A stretch of DNA of 5,334 nucleotides from Promethearchaeota archaeon (GCA_016840695.1 JAEORV010000154.1:1-5334), one strand, 5' to 3'; positions 1 through 5,106 are shown, counted from the first letter of the stretch. The notes: generated by a model from the letters alone, not told the origin. Program-made: numbers and translations.

Positions 1-875
1 ACTTTAATGTTCGCTCCCATCTCAAGAAGAATGTCAACGATTCTTTTATCTCCTTGAGGATTTTCAAAATTCAAGTTGTTAATGACGACGGTGGAATCAT
101 CTTTAGATAAGACCGTGGCAGCTATTATGAAGGCAGCTGACGAAAAATCACCCGGAATTTGGTACACTTGAGGCCTGAATTTCTGATTGTTAAGTATGGC
201 GTACTTTCCAATTTTCTTGTCGTTTAATGCTTCTTGAACTTTAATTGAAAATGATTTTAACACATCAAGCGTGATTTGAATATAGGGATAAGATATTAAA
301 GGAGTCGTAATCTCAACTGTGATGAAATCCTTTGTTTCACACTTTATTTTTGGGCATGTCATTAGTAAGGCCGTGATGAACTGCGAAGTTATATCTCCTC
401 GAAGGTTTATAGTGTTACAGGTGGTTTTAGCTCGTCGAACGTACAAAAAATCTTCTGTTAATTTGTATTCTGCACCTAAAGCTTCTAAGGCTTCTAGCAA
501 GGGCAAGATAGGACGATTCCGCTTTAAAAATTCACCCGTAAAAGATAATCCTCCCTCAATTAAAAGAGCTAAAGCAGAAAAGATTCTTACAGATGTTCCT
601 GAGTTCTTACAATCGAGGATTTTATCACTAAAGTTAAAAAAATCATTGCCTTTTCCAACAATAATCCTATTTCCGGAAGCTTCAATTATTTTTACGCCTA
701 AATCTCTTAAAATATTTATAGTGACTTCAACATCTCCTGTTGTTAATGCATTTTTGATCACTGAAACTCCGTCAGCAAGACTAGCTGCGATGAAAACGCG
801 ATGGGAATAACTTTTAGATCCAGGGGCAGTTATTTCTCCATTAAGACACGGAGAAGGATTAATTTTTAAGTTCAT
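1..875 (-). CDS. aroA: 3-phosphoshikimate 1-carboxyvinyltransferase (EPSP synthase), 3' end cut by window edge
   Basis: This gene encodes EPSP synthase, the sixth shikimate step, which transfers the enolpyruvyl group of PEP to shikimate-3-phosphate in the cytoplasm. I translated the minus strand from ATG at 875-873: 291 residues are present, against about 420-430 for the family, so the C-terminal third lies off the left edge. Motifs appear in family order: PGSKSYSHR (18-26, substrate/PEP-binding Lys21, Ser22, Arg26), NSGTSVR (91-97), RNRPILPLLEAL (119-130), DITSQFITALLM (161-172, usually SSQF, so Ser is conservatively Thr163), SYPYIQITL (195-203), PGDFSSAAF (241-249, Asp243), and NPQGDKRIVDIL (272-283). 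The catalytic Asp/Glu of the second half (E. coli Asp313, Glu341) is not in the window. The residue matching E. coli Pro101 is Ile98. The start fits the family N-terminus, and I see no clear SD before it. The gene is divergent from aroC, the next enzyme of the pathway. The open antisense frame across it (319-810 plus) is a shadow. Confidence 0.96.
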   Translation of the reverse strand, partial: MNLKINPSPCLNGEITAPGSKSYSHRVFIAASLADGVSVIKNALTTGDVEVTINILRDLGVKIIEASGNRIIVGKGNDFFNFSDKILDCKNSGTSVRIFSALALLIEGGLSFTGEFLKRNRPILPLLEALEALGAEYKLTEDFLYVRRAKTTCNTINLRGDITSQFITALLMTCPKIKCETKDFITVEITTPLISYPYIQITLDVLKSFSIKVQEALNDKKIGKYAILNNQKFRPQVYQIPGDFSSAAFIIAATVLSKDDSTVVINNLNFENPQGDKRIVDILLEMGANIK

Positions 876-969
876 TGGATAAATTATTCGTTAAAGTTAT
901 TATTACTTCTAGTATTAAATAATTAATAAAATAAGAACTAATTATATTTTTAAGAAAAGGTGTTAATCC
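876..969. promoter_or_regulatory. divergent aroA/aroC intergenic region
   Basis: This 94-bp, almost purely AT spacer separates the starts of aroA (minus) and aroC (plus), so both promoters must lie here. On the plus strand AATTAATAAAATAAG (921-935) is a plausible TATA region about 40 nt before the aroC start, leaving room for a leader with the SD at 957-962; ATTATATTTT (941-950) overlaps the likely leader and is probably too close. On the minus strand no single TATA candidate stands out. I see no clear operator palindrome. Arrangement is seen directly; promoter positions are inferred. Confidence 0.4.
957..962 (+). promoter_or_regulatory. Shine-Dalgarno of aroC
   Basis: AAGGTG lies 7 nt before the TTG at 970. 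It matches the archaeal/bacterial anti-SD core, and its spacing selects this TTG as the start of aroC. Confidence 0.65.
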
Positions 970-2076
970 TTGGGAGATAATACTTTAGGAAATAAGTTCA
1001 AGATAACCTCATTTGGTGAAAGCCACGGAGAAGTGGTGGGCATTGTAATTGACGGGATTCCTGCGGGTTTAGAGATAAATATGGAATTTATTCAATCTGA
1101 ATTGGAAAAAAGACGACCAGGACAATCAAATGCAACAACTTCCAGAAGAGAACCCGATCATGCAAAAATTCTTTCAGGTTTGTTTAATAATAAAACAACT
1201 GGAGCGCCTATTGCTTTAGTTATTGAAAATAAAGATGTAGATTCGTCAAAATACGAGAAATTTAAGAATCTCCTAAGACCCTCCCAAGTGGACTATTCGG
1301 CGTTGAAAAAATATGGGGGTTTTGCGGATTATAGGGGTTCAGGTCGCTTTTCTGGAAGAATAACGGCAGGCTTCGTCATGGCAGGAGCAATCGCTAAACT
1401 CGTTTTAAAGAAGCATGATATAGAGATATTCGCGTACACAAGAAGCATAGGAGCCGTCATCGATGATGAAAACTATCATATACATGACATTGATAAATAC
1501 CTCACTTTAAGAGAAAAGTCTCCAGTTAGAGCAATTAATAGCACCATAGCAAAAAAAATGGAAGAATTAATTGAGAAAGTCAAGGATCAAAAGGACTCGA
1601 TAGGAGGCACCATAAAATGCGTCGTGAATAATTTTCCTGAAGGGATTGGAGGGCCAGTATTTAATAGTATTGAATCGAAGTTAAGTGAGGGCATCTTTTC
1701 AATTCCGGCAGTAAGAGGGGTTGAATTTGGAGCGGGATTTAAAGCGGCAGGAATGAGGGGTTCCGAGCATAACGACCCATGGATTGTGAAGAATGGAAAA
1801 ATCCAAACTGCAAAAAATGATTCAGGGGGAATAATTGGGGGAATCTCGACGGGCATGCCTATCGAGTTTAAGGTTGCTATCAAACCAACTCCAACCATTG
1901 GTAAATCCCAGAAAACTGTAAATATTAAGAAAATGGAGAATGTTGAAGTTGAATTTACTGGAAGACACGATCCTTGCATCGTTCCAAGAGCCATTGTAGT
2001 AGTTGAGGCGATGTGCGCAGTGGTATTATTAGACCAGCTCTTAATTGAAGGGATAATTCCCTCGGTATTGAAATAA
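970..2076 (+). CDS. aroC: chorismate synthase with Gln in place of the conserved RPGHAD His
   Basis: This enzyme makes chorismate from EPSP by anti-1,4-elimination of phosphate, needing reduced FMN. It has 368 residues, normal for the family. Signatures in order: ITSFGESHG (12-20, catalytic His19), RRPGQS (48-53), SGLFNNKTTGAPIAL (69-83), RPSQVDYS (103-110), YRGSGRFSGRITAG (121-134), VEFGAGF (251-257), GSEHND (264-269), NDSGGIIGGISTGMPI (283-298), KPTPTIG (305-311) and GRHDPCIVPRAIVVVEA (331-347). Its oddity is Gln106 where characterised enzymes have the second catalytic His (RPGHAD; His106 in Neurospora and E. coli numbering). The RGSGRFSGR loop also differs from the commoner RGGGRSSAR. The start is TTG, chosen because AAGGTG sits 7 nt upstream and the protein begins with the expected TLGNKFKITSFGESHG. 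Divergent from aroA; a zinc-ribbon gene follows after 28 bp. The identity is secure; full activity is not proven because of Gln106. Confidence 0.97.
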   Translation: MGDNTLGNKFKITSFGESHGEVVGIVIDGIPAGLEINMEFIQSELEKRRPGQSNATTSRREPDHAKILSGLFNNKTTGAPIALVIENKDVDSSKYEKFKNLLRPSQVDYSALKKYGGFADYRGSGRFSGRITAGFVMAGAIAKLVLKKHDIEIFAYTRSIGAVIDDENYHIHDIDKYLTLREKSPVRAINSTIAKKMEELIEKVKDQKDSIGGTIKCVVNNFPEGIGGPVFNSIESKLSEGIFSIPAVRGVEFGAGFKAAGMRGSEHNDPWIVKNGKIQTAKNDSGGIIGGISTGMPIEFKVAIKPTPTIGKSQKTVNIKKMENVEVEFTGRHDPCIVPRAIVVVEAMCAVVLLDQLLIEGIIPSVLK

Positions 2077-2091
2077 AAACTTGGAACTATT

Positions 2092-2099
2092 GGGTTGAT
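2092..2099 (+). promoter_or_regulatory. Shine-Dalgarno deciding the start of the zinc-ribbon gene
   Basis: GGGTTGAT matches 6 of 8 positions of the SD consensus GAGGTGAT and ends 5 nt before the ATG at 2105. A TTG in the same frame at 2099 overlaps this element, so ATG 2105 is the better start. Confidence 0.5.
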
Positions 2100-2104
2100 T
2101 GACG

Positions 2105-2329
2105 ATGGATAAGGATGAATTTGACGAAAAAGTTCTCAGATTAGCTGAAAAGTACACTTTAAAACAATGCGTTTATTGCGATCCCGGAACACTAGTGAGC
2201 GTTGAAGGAATGTTGAACTTTAAGTGCATAAAATGTGGAAAAACCATGAAGCCAGAATTATATTTAGAAGAGTTTGTGAAAATTGTTTCGAGTTATCGAA
2301 AGCATTTGGGAATTGAAGATGATTTCTAA
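2105..2329 (+). CDS. small zinc-ribbon protein of unknown function
   Basis: I do not recognise a named family. The protein is 74 residues from ATG 2105 (76 if the TTG at 2099 is used). It holds two CxxC knuckles, CVYC (22-25) and CIKC (41-44), separated by 15 residues, the pattern of a single four-Cys zinc ribbon. This is flanked by an acidic, probably helical N-terminus (1-18) and a C-terminal helix of about 20 residues ending in acidic IEDDF. There is no signal peptide or membrane segment, so it is presumably cytoplasmic. It begins 28 bp after the aroC stop with its own SD, and a T9 tract follows its stop, so it is probably the last gene of an aroC transcript. Such ribbons bind nucleic acid or protein partners, but nothing here says which. 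That it is a real gene is likely because of the SD, the cysteine pattern and the fit between neighbours. Confidence 0.75.
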   Translation: MDKDEFDEKVLRLAEKYTLKQCVYCDPGTLVSVEGMLNFKCIKCGKTMKPELYLEEFVKIVSSYRKHLGIEDDF

Positions 2330-2340
2330 TTTTTTTTTCT
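2330..2340 (+). terminator. oligo-T terminator after the aroC unit
   Basis: Nine consecutive T, then C and T, begin directly after the TAA of the zinc-ribbon gene. No GC-rich hairpin precedes it. Archaeal RNA polymerase can terminate on U-tracts alone, so this is a good candidate for the end of the aroC-zinc-ribbon transcript. Confidence 0.6.
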
Positions 2341-2390
2341 ATTGAGATAGTTTTATAACAATTGAGTCTCTTATTAATAATATAGGATAA

Positions 2391-2398
2391 TTATAAAA
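2391..2398 (+). promoter_or_regulatory. TATA box of the TPR-like gene
   Basis: TTATAAAA is centred about 24 nt before the ATG at 2419, which has no SD. That spacing is close to the usual distance between an archaeal TATA box and the transcription start, so the mRNA is probably leaderless or nearly so. The copy of the start at 2402 would then lie upstream of the transcript. Confidence 0.5.
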
Positions 2399-2432
2399 AA
2401 AATGAGCAGATAGATAAAATGAGCAGAAAGAT
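2399..2432 (+). repeat. 17-bp tandem duplication spanning a start codon
   Basis: Two adjacent 17-bp units, 2399-2415 and 2416-2432, differ at only one base (T at 2411 versus A at 2428). Each contains AAAATGAGCAGA. The second unit supplies the real start and first codons (Met-Ser-Arg) of the following gene. In the first copy the same ATG reads Met-Ser-Arg-stop (2402-2413). The 17-nt shift puts the copies in different frames. Confidence 0.85.
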
Positions 2433-2646
2433 TGACACTTCTGACCAATTCATCGAGTTCTATAAGAAGAAAGGAGATTATCTCGTAGAGCTTAGCGAGA
2501 ATCATTACAAGAACAAGGAATACAAGAAAACACTGGAATTATTGAGTCAAGCATTTTCAATGTACGAAAAGGGTGGTGCAACGGAACTTGCGGCTCAAAC
2601 CAAGCACACATTTAACGAAATCAAGGCTTTACATTTTGGGAAATAA
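2419..2646 (+). CDS. small TPR-like helical protein, unknown function
   Basis: The protein has 75 residues and no recognised named family. Residues about 12-70 look like paired amphipathic helices. The stretch GDYLVELSENHYKNKEYKKTLE (19-40), followed by LLSQAFSMYEKGG, resembles a single tetratricopeptide repeat (small residue, Tyr/Leu positions, Tyr-Lys-Lys-Ala/Thr turn) plus a capping helix. There are no cysteines, signal peptide or membrane segment. TPR-type units mediate protein-protein contacts, and one this short probably acts as an adaptor or oligomer, though that is inference. The start at 2419 is favoured by the TATA box about 24 nt upstream; no SD is present. A T9 tract separates it from the upstream gene and the downstream gene is convergent, so it is a single-gene unit. 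Confidence 0.72.
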   Translation: MSRKIDTSDQFIEFYKKKGDYLVELSENHYKNKEYKKTLELLSQAFSMYEKGGATELAAQTKHTFNEIKALHFGK

Positions 2647-2653
2647 CATAGCT

Positions 2654-2673
2654 CGCTAAGATAGCGCCTTTTT
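2654..2673 (+). terminator. small hairpin and T-rich run between convergent genes
   Basis: CGCTA (2654-2658) and TAGCG (2662-2666) form a perfect 5-bp stem with a 3-nt AGA loop, followed by a T-rich stretch CCTTTTTC (2667-2674). It lies 8 bp after the TPR-like gene's stop and overlaps the last codons of the convergent Mut7-C gene. It could terminate plus-strand transcription, but the stem is short. Confidence 0.35.
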
Positions 2674-3132
2674 CTTTAGTTTATTAATAATTTTCTCAAT
2701 ATGAGACCCTCTCCAATATATTTTGTTGCATTTGGGATTCGAACACTTATAAAAATCTTGAAAGCTATTGAAAGTCTCTTCCATGATCTGATCTTTTATT
2801 GATTCTTTATCTTCAACTTTATTCAAGGTTGAATTACAGGTTGAACACCTGGCGTTTTTAATTGAAAAATTTAAGGTCAAGTTTATTTCTTTTTGAAGCC
2901 GCAATAAATTTTCATAAGCATCTATATCTTCTAAATATATGCTGTTCAGTTTTGCGATTTTAGAAAATGGCTTGTCCCTGGTAAGAATTATGCGGTCATT
3001 TTCTAGAGCGTATTTTAATAATTCAGAATCTGGAGCAGACACCATTATTTCTTCAGCATAAACAGTATCGTGACCGAAGATTCGTAGAAATCTAGTCAAT
3101 TTTCCGAACATCGAATCTGTTAAAAATTTCAT
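2656..3132 (-). CDS. Mut7-C RNase domain protein with C-terminal zinc ribbon
   Basis: This belongs to the Mut7-C family (formerly DUF82), a PIN-like RNase fold fused to a zinc ribbon and common in archaea and bacteria. From ATG 3132 it has 158 residues. The N-terminal MKFLTDSMFGKLTRFLRIFG is the family hallmark with acidic Asp6. PDSELLKYA (34-42) holds Asp35, and RIILTRDKPF (47-56) holds Asp53; these three acids are the likely metal-binding site. The ribbon has CSTC (Cys96, Cys99), then Cys130 and Cys135 before the typical IYWRGSH ending. The second knuckle is C-x4-C rather than the usual C-x2-C. An in-frame ATG at 3153 would add seven residues (MCICIIE), but the minus-strand TATA at about 3159-3166 lies too close to it, so 3132 is preferred. 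RNase activity is inferred from the family; substrate unknown. Confidence 0.88.
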   Translation of the reverse strand: MKFLTDSMFGKLTRFLRIFGHDTVYAEEIMVSAPDSELLKYALENDRIILTRDKPFSKIAKLNSIYLEDIDAYENLLRLQKEINLTLNFSIKNARCSTCNSTLNKVEDKESIKDQIMEETFNSFQDFYKCSNPKCNKIYWRGSHIEKIINKLKKKALS

Positions 3133-3157
3133 CTCAATAATACATATACACATTCAT

Positions 3158-3167
3158 TATATAAAAT
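3158..3167. promoter_or_regulatory. palindromic TATA element shared by divergent genes
   Basis: TTATATAAAA contains the self-complementary core TTATATAA, so it reads as a TATA box on either strand. On the minus strand its centre is about 30 nt from the Mut7-C start (3132), giving a leader of only a few nt. On the plus strand it is about 50 nt before the FmdE start (3212), giving a leader of about 25 nt with room for the weak GTGA SD at 3198-3201. Sharing is inferred. Confidence 0.45.
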
Positions 3168-3211
3168 ATGGAATACTATCATATTGAAGCATTATTAGTG
3201 AGAGAGTACAA

Positions 3212-3739
3212 ATGGAAGTAAAAGAATTAATGGAAAAAGCAGTAAAATTCCACGGTCATTCGTGTCCTGGCTTGGCCATTGGAGTATTAATATCCAAATA
3301 TATTCTTGAAAATGGAAACGATTTTTCTATCGATGAGGAACTAGTAGCCGTCGTGGAAAACGATAATTGTAGCGTTGACGCGATCCAGGCCCTTCTAGGA
3401 ACGACATTTGGAAAAGGCAATTTAAAGTACTTAGATCACGGAAAGAACAACTATTCTTTTTACAATAGGACAAATAAGAAGGCAGTAAAACTTTCCATAA
3501 AGGCTTTATCCTTTGGAGATAGAGATATGTCGAGAGAAGAGCGGCTCGAGAAATTATTGAAAGCTCATCCTGAGGATATATTTAAAATTGAGAAGATATC
3601 CTTTAAACCACCAAATGAAGCAGAAATACACCAATCTCTTGCATGCGATAACTGTGGGGAGCTTACCATGAGCACGCGACTAATGGAATTTGAAAATAAA
3701 AAATTATGCGTTCCATGTTATGAAAAATTAAGTAAATGA
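3212..3739 (+). CDS. FmdE-domain protein with C-terminal zinc ribbon
   Basis: This is a member of the FmdE family (named for formylmethanofuran dehydrogenase subunit E). It has 175 residues, normal for family members with a ribbon. The N-terminal domain carries the hallmark KFHGHSCPGLAIG (12-24; His14, His16, Cys18) and ENDNCSVDAIQALLGTTFGKGNL (49-71; Cys53), residues thought to form a metal/cofactor site. The C-terminal ribbon has CDNC (145-148) and CVPC (166-169), 17 residues apart. There is no signal peptide or membrane segment. Despite the name, no other fmd/fwd subunits lie in this window, and many non-methanogens carry stand-alone FmdE proteins of unproven role, so I give no gene symbol. 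An alpha/beta hydrolase follows after 12 bp, probably in the same transcript. Family assignment is firm; biochemical function is not. Confidence 0.92.
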   Translation: MEVKELMEKAVKFHGHSCPGLAIGVLISKYILENGNDFSIDEELVAVVENDNCSVDAIQALLGTTFGKGNLKYLDHGKNNYSFYNRTNKKAVKLSIKALSFGDRDMSREERLEKLLKAHPEDIFKIEKISFKPPNEAEIHQSLACDNCGELTMSTRLMEFENKKLCVPCYEKLSK

Positions 3740-3741
3740 GG
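3738..3741 (+). promoter_or_regulatory. Shine-Dalgarno of the hydrolase, overlapping the FmdE stop
   Basis: GAGG, within TGAGGAT, overlaps the last two bases of the FmdE stop codon and lies 10 nt before the ATG at 3752. This favours 3752 over the in-frame ATG at 3770 and points to translation from one mRNA with the FmdE gene. Confidence 0.5.
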
Positions 3742-3751
3742 ATAATCTTTA

Positions 3752-4519
3752 ATGTCAAATGGAGAGATCATGGAGGGTGCAGGACCTTTCTATTATGAAG
3801 GAAGGAAAACAGGTATAATAATGATCCATGGAGGAGGAGGGGGGACTTGTGCTGATTTAAAACCTCTTGCGAAAGATTTACATGATAAAGGTGGATACAC
3901 GATAAGCGTTCCATTGCTTCCTGGTTATGGAACCTCTCCAGAAGACTTAAAGAACACTTCAATTCAGGATTGGTACGATCATTTGGAAAAGGAAGTAAAA
4001 GCGCTCCAAAAAAAGTGCGAAAAGATTTACATGGGAGGGCATTCAATGGGAGGAGTTTTAACTCTTATTTTTGCTTCTAAATATTCTTTTGACGGAATTT
4101 TCACGATAAGTGCACCATACGCACTCAAGGGAATCCTTCCAAAGTTAATACCGCTCGCCAAATTATTCAGAGTGAAATATCATGGGGTTGAATTTGAAAA
4201 ACTCAAGGAAGAAACTGGGGGAAAATGGATTGGATACGAAAAAATACCTGTTAATATTGGAAATAAAATGTTAAAAATGCTTAAAGAAATGAAACAATCG
4301 TTACCCGCGATAAAATGTCCAACCTTGTTAATGCAAGGGCGTTTTGACTCTGTTATTGCAAAACTAAGCATGGAAAAAATTTTTAATGCCATAAAATCGC
4401 AAAAAAAAAGGATGGTAGAACTAGAGATGGACCATCCCATACTTTTATGTCCCGAACATGATAGGATCGTGTCGGAGATACTAGCTTTCATTACTGATGA
4501 GGCATTTAAAGAATCATGA
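3752..4519 (+). CDS. alpha/beta hydrolase, carboxylesterase/monoacylglycerol-lipase type
   Basis: This is a serine hydrolase of 255 residues, the size of Est30-type carboxylesterases and monoacylglycerol lipases. Key sites in order: IIMIHGGGGG (22-31, oxyanion-hole region), VPLLPGYGTSPEDL (53-66), nucleophile elbow GGHSMGG (95-101, Ser98), LLMQGRFDSVI (192-202, Asp199) and EMDHPILLCPEHDRIV (225-240, His228). The Ser98-Asp199-His228 triad is therefore complete and the enzyme is probably active. The cap segment (about 124-185) is short and Lys-rich, and no signal peptide is visible, so it should be cytoplasmic. The natural substrate is unknown; short acyl esters or a thioester are plausible. 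It lies 12 bp after the FmdE gene with its SD overlapping that stop, so the two are likely co-expressed. The five-glycine run is longer than the usual HGF/HGGG motif. Confidence 0.9.
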   Translation: MSNGEIMEGAGPFYYEGRKTGIIMIHGGGGGTCADLKPLAKDLHDKGGYTISVPLLPGYGTSPEDLKNTSIQDWYDHLEKEVKALQKKCEKIYMGGHSMGGVLTLIFASKYSFDGIFTISAPYALKGILPKLIPLAKLFRVKYHGVEFEKLKEETGGKWIGYEKIPVNIGNKMLKMLKEMKQSLPAIKCPTLLMQGRFDSVIAKLSMEKIFNAIKSQKKRMVELEMDHPILLCPEHDRIVSEILAFITDEAFKES

Positions 4520-4548
4520 CTTTTAAGAAAAAGTTATTATTAGGTTTT
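4519..4548 (+). terminator. weak AT hairpin and T-run after the hydrolase
   Basis: ACTTTT (4519-4524) and AAAAGT (4529-4534) form a perfect but AT-rich 6-bp stem with an AAGA loop directly after the stop. A T5 run follows at 4544-4548. This may mark the end of the FmdE-hydrolase unit, but such repeats arise easily in AT-rich DNA. Confidence 0.25.
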
Positions 4549-4602
4549 TAATTTAATTAACTAAGCAATTTCGATAGTTTTAACTCCATAACATTACAAA
4601 AA

Positions 4603-5046
4603 ATGATTATTCGAGAGTTTGACATTGACGACATTGACGAGATTACGGAATTAATGAAAAAATTGTGCACTCTTAAAGGTCAAGAATTTGACGAGATCCG
4701 CTGGAGAGATAGCATAGAAAATCGAATGAAAAAAGATTCAGATTTAGAGGTTATCGTTGCATTCGACAAGTTAACCGAACAAGTTATAGGGATGGCGCAC
4801 TGTTCAATAAGGGTATCCGACGAGGGTTCTCGATTTGGAGTCGTTTCTAACTTGATTGTTAAGGAGGAAAAAAGAAGAACTGGAATAGGCGAGCTATTAA
4901 TGAGACACGCAGTCGATTATTTTAGAAGAAACCACATTCATTCGATCAGGTTGGCTTTAAAAACGAGTTTAGACAAGGGAGCTAAGATACTATTTAAAAA
5001 ACTAGGTTTTGAAGAGGTTTTTAGAATTTTTGAATTGACTTTATGA
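4603..5046 (+). CDS. GNAT family N-acetyltransferase
   Basis: This is a Gcn5-related N-acetyltransferase of 147 residues that would transfer an acetyl group from acetyl-CoA to an amine. The N-terminus MIIREFDIDDIDEITELMKKL (1-21) is the usual first strand and helix. The central strands VIVAFD (50-55) and VIGMAHCSI (61-69) lead to VSNLIVKEEKRRTGIGELLM (81-100). There Arg91-Arg92-x-Gly94-x-Gly96 is the acetyl-CoA pyrophosphate-binding loop (motif A). The ending GAKILFKKLGFEEVFRIFEL (126-145) is the typical motif B with FKKLGF. The substrate cannot be predicted: protein N-termini, lysines and small molecules are all used in this family, and this protein lacks features that I recognise as RimI-specific. 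No SD precedes the ATG; a weak TTTTAA at 4578-4583, about 23 nt upstream, would suit a leaderless mRNA. It seems to be its own unit, 83 bp from the hydrolase. Confidence 0.9.
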   Translation: MIIREFDIDDIDEITELMKKLCTLKGQEFDEIRWRDSIENRMKKDSDLEVIVAFDKLTEQVIGMAHCSIRVSDEGSRFGVVSNLIVKEEKRRTGIGELLMRHAVDYFRRNHIHSIRLALKTSLDKGAKILFKKLGFEEVFRIFELTL

Positions 5047-5080
5047 AATCAAAATATAATTAAATATTAACCCTATTATT

Positions 5081-5088
5081 TTATAAAA
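5081..5088 (+). promoter_or_regulatory. TATA box of the Clp1-like gene
   Basis: TTATAAAA, the same octamer as at 2391-2398, is centred about 22 nt before the ATG at 5107. No SD lies between, so the transcript is likely leaderless or nearly so. Confidence 0.45.
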
Positions 5089-5106
5089 AGATTAAATGAA
5101 TATACC

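Noticed and set aside
319..810. Long plus-strand open frame of 163 codons
   Set aside because: It is antisense to aroA, whose minus-strand translation shows all EPSP synthase motifs. The plus-strand protein has no recognisable features.
876..969. tRNA, small RNA or riboswitch in the aroA/aroC spacer
   Set aside because: The spacer is nearly all A and T with no stable stems or tRNA landmarks, so only promoter function is supported.
1587..1994. Minus-strand open frame of 135 codons inside aroC
   Set aside because: It is a shadow of the aroC coding strand; its Pro/Ile/Phe-rich product mirrors aroC codons and has no start signal.
2399..2432. CRISPR-like or satellite repeat
   Set aside because: There are only two directly adjacent 17-bp units with no spacer; this is a simple local duplication.
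3133..3153. Extended Mut7-C start at ATG 3153
   Set aside because: The extra MCICIIE residues are not part of the family N-terminus, and the minus-strand TATA is only about 9 nt upstream, so this codon probably is not transcribed.
3768..4046. Minus-strand open frame inside the hydrolase gene
   Set aside because: Antisense shadow of a gene with a complete catalytic triad; no promoter or ribosome site.
4401..4409. A9 run in the hydrolase gene as a possible slippage or frameshift site
   Set aside because: The frame is continuous through it and the catalytic His228 follows in the same frame, so no frameshift is needed. Such runs are expected in AT-rich coding sequence.
4180..4491. Second minus-strand open frame inside the hydrolase gene
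   Set aside because: Same reasoning: Ser/Ile/Phe-rich antisense product without family features.
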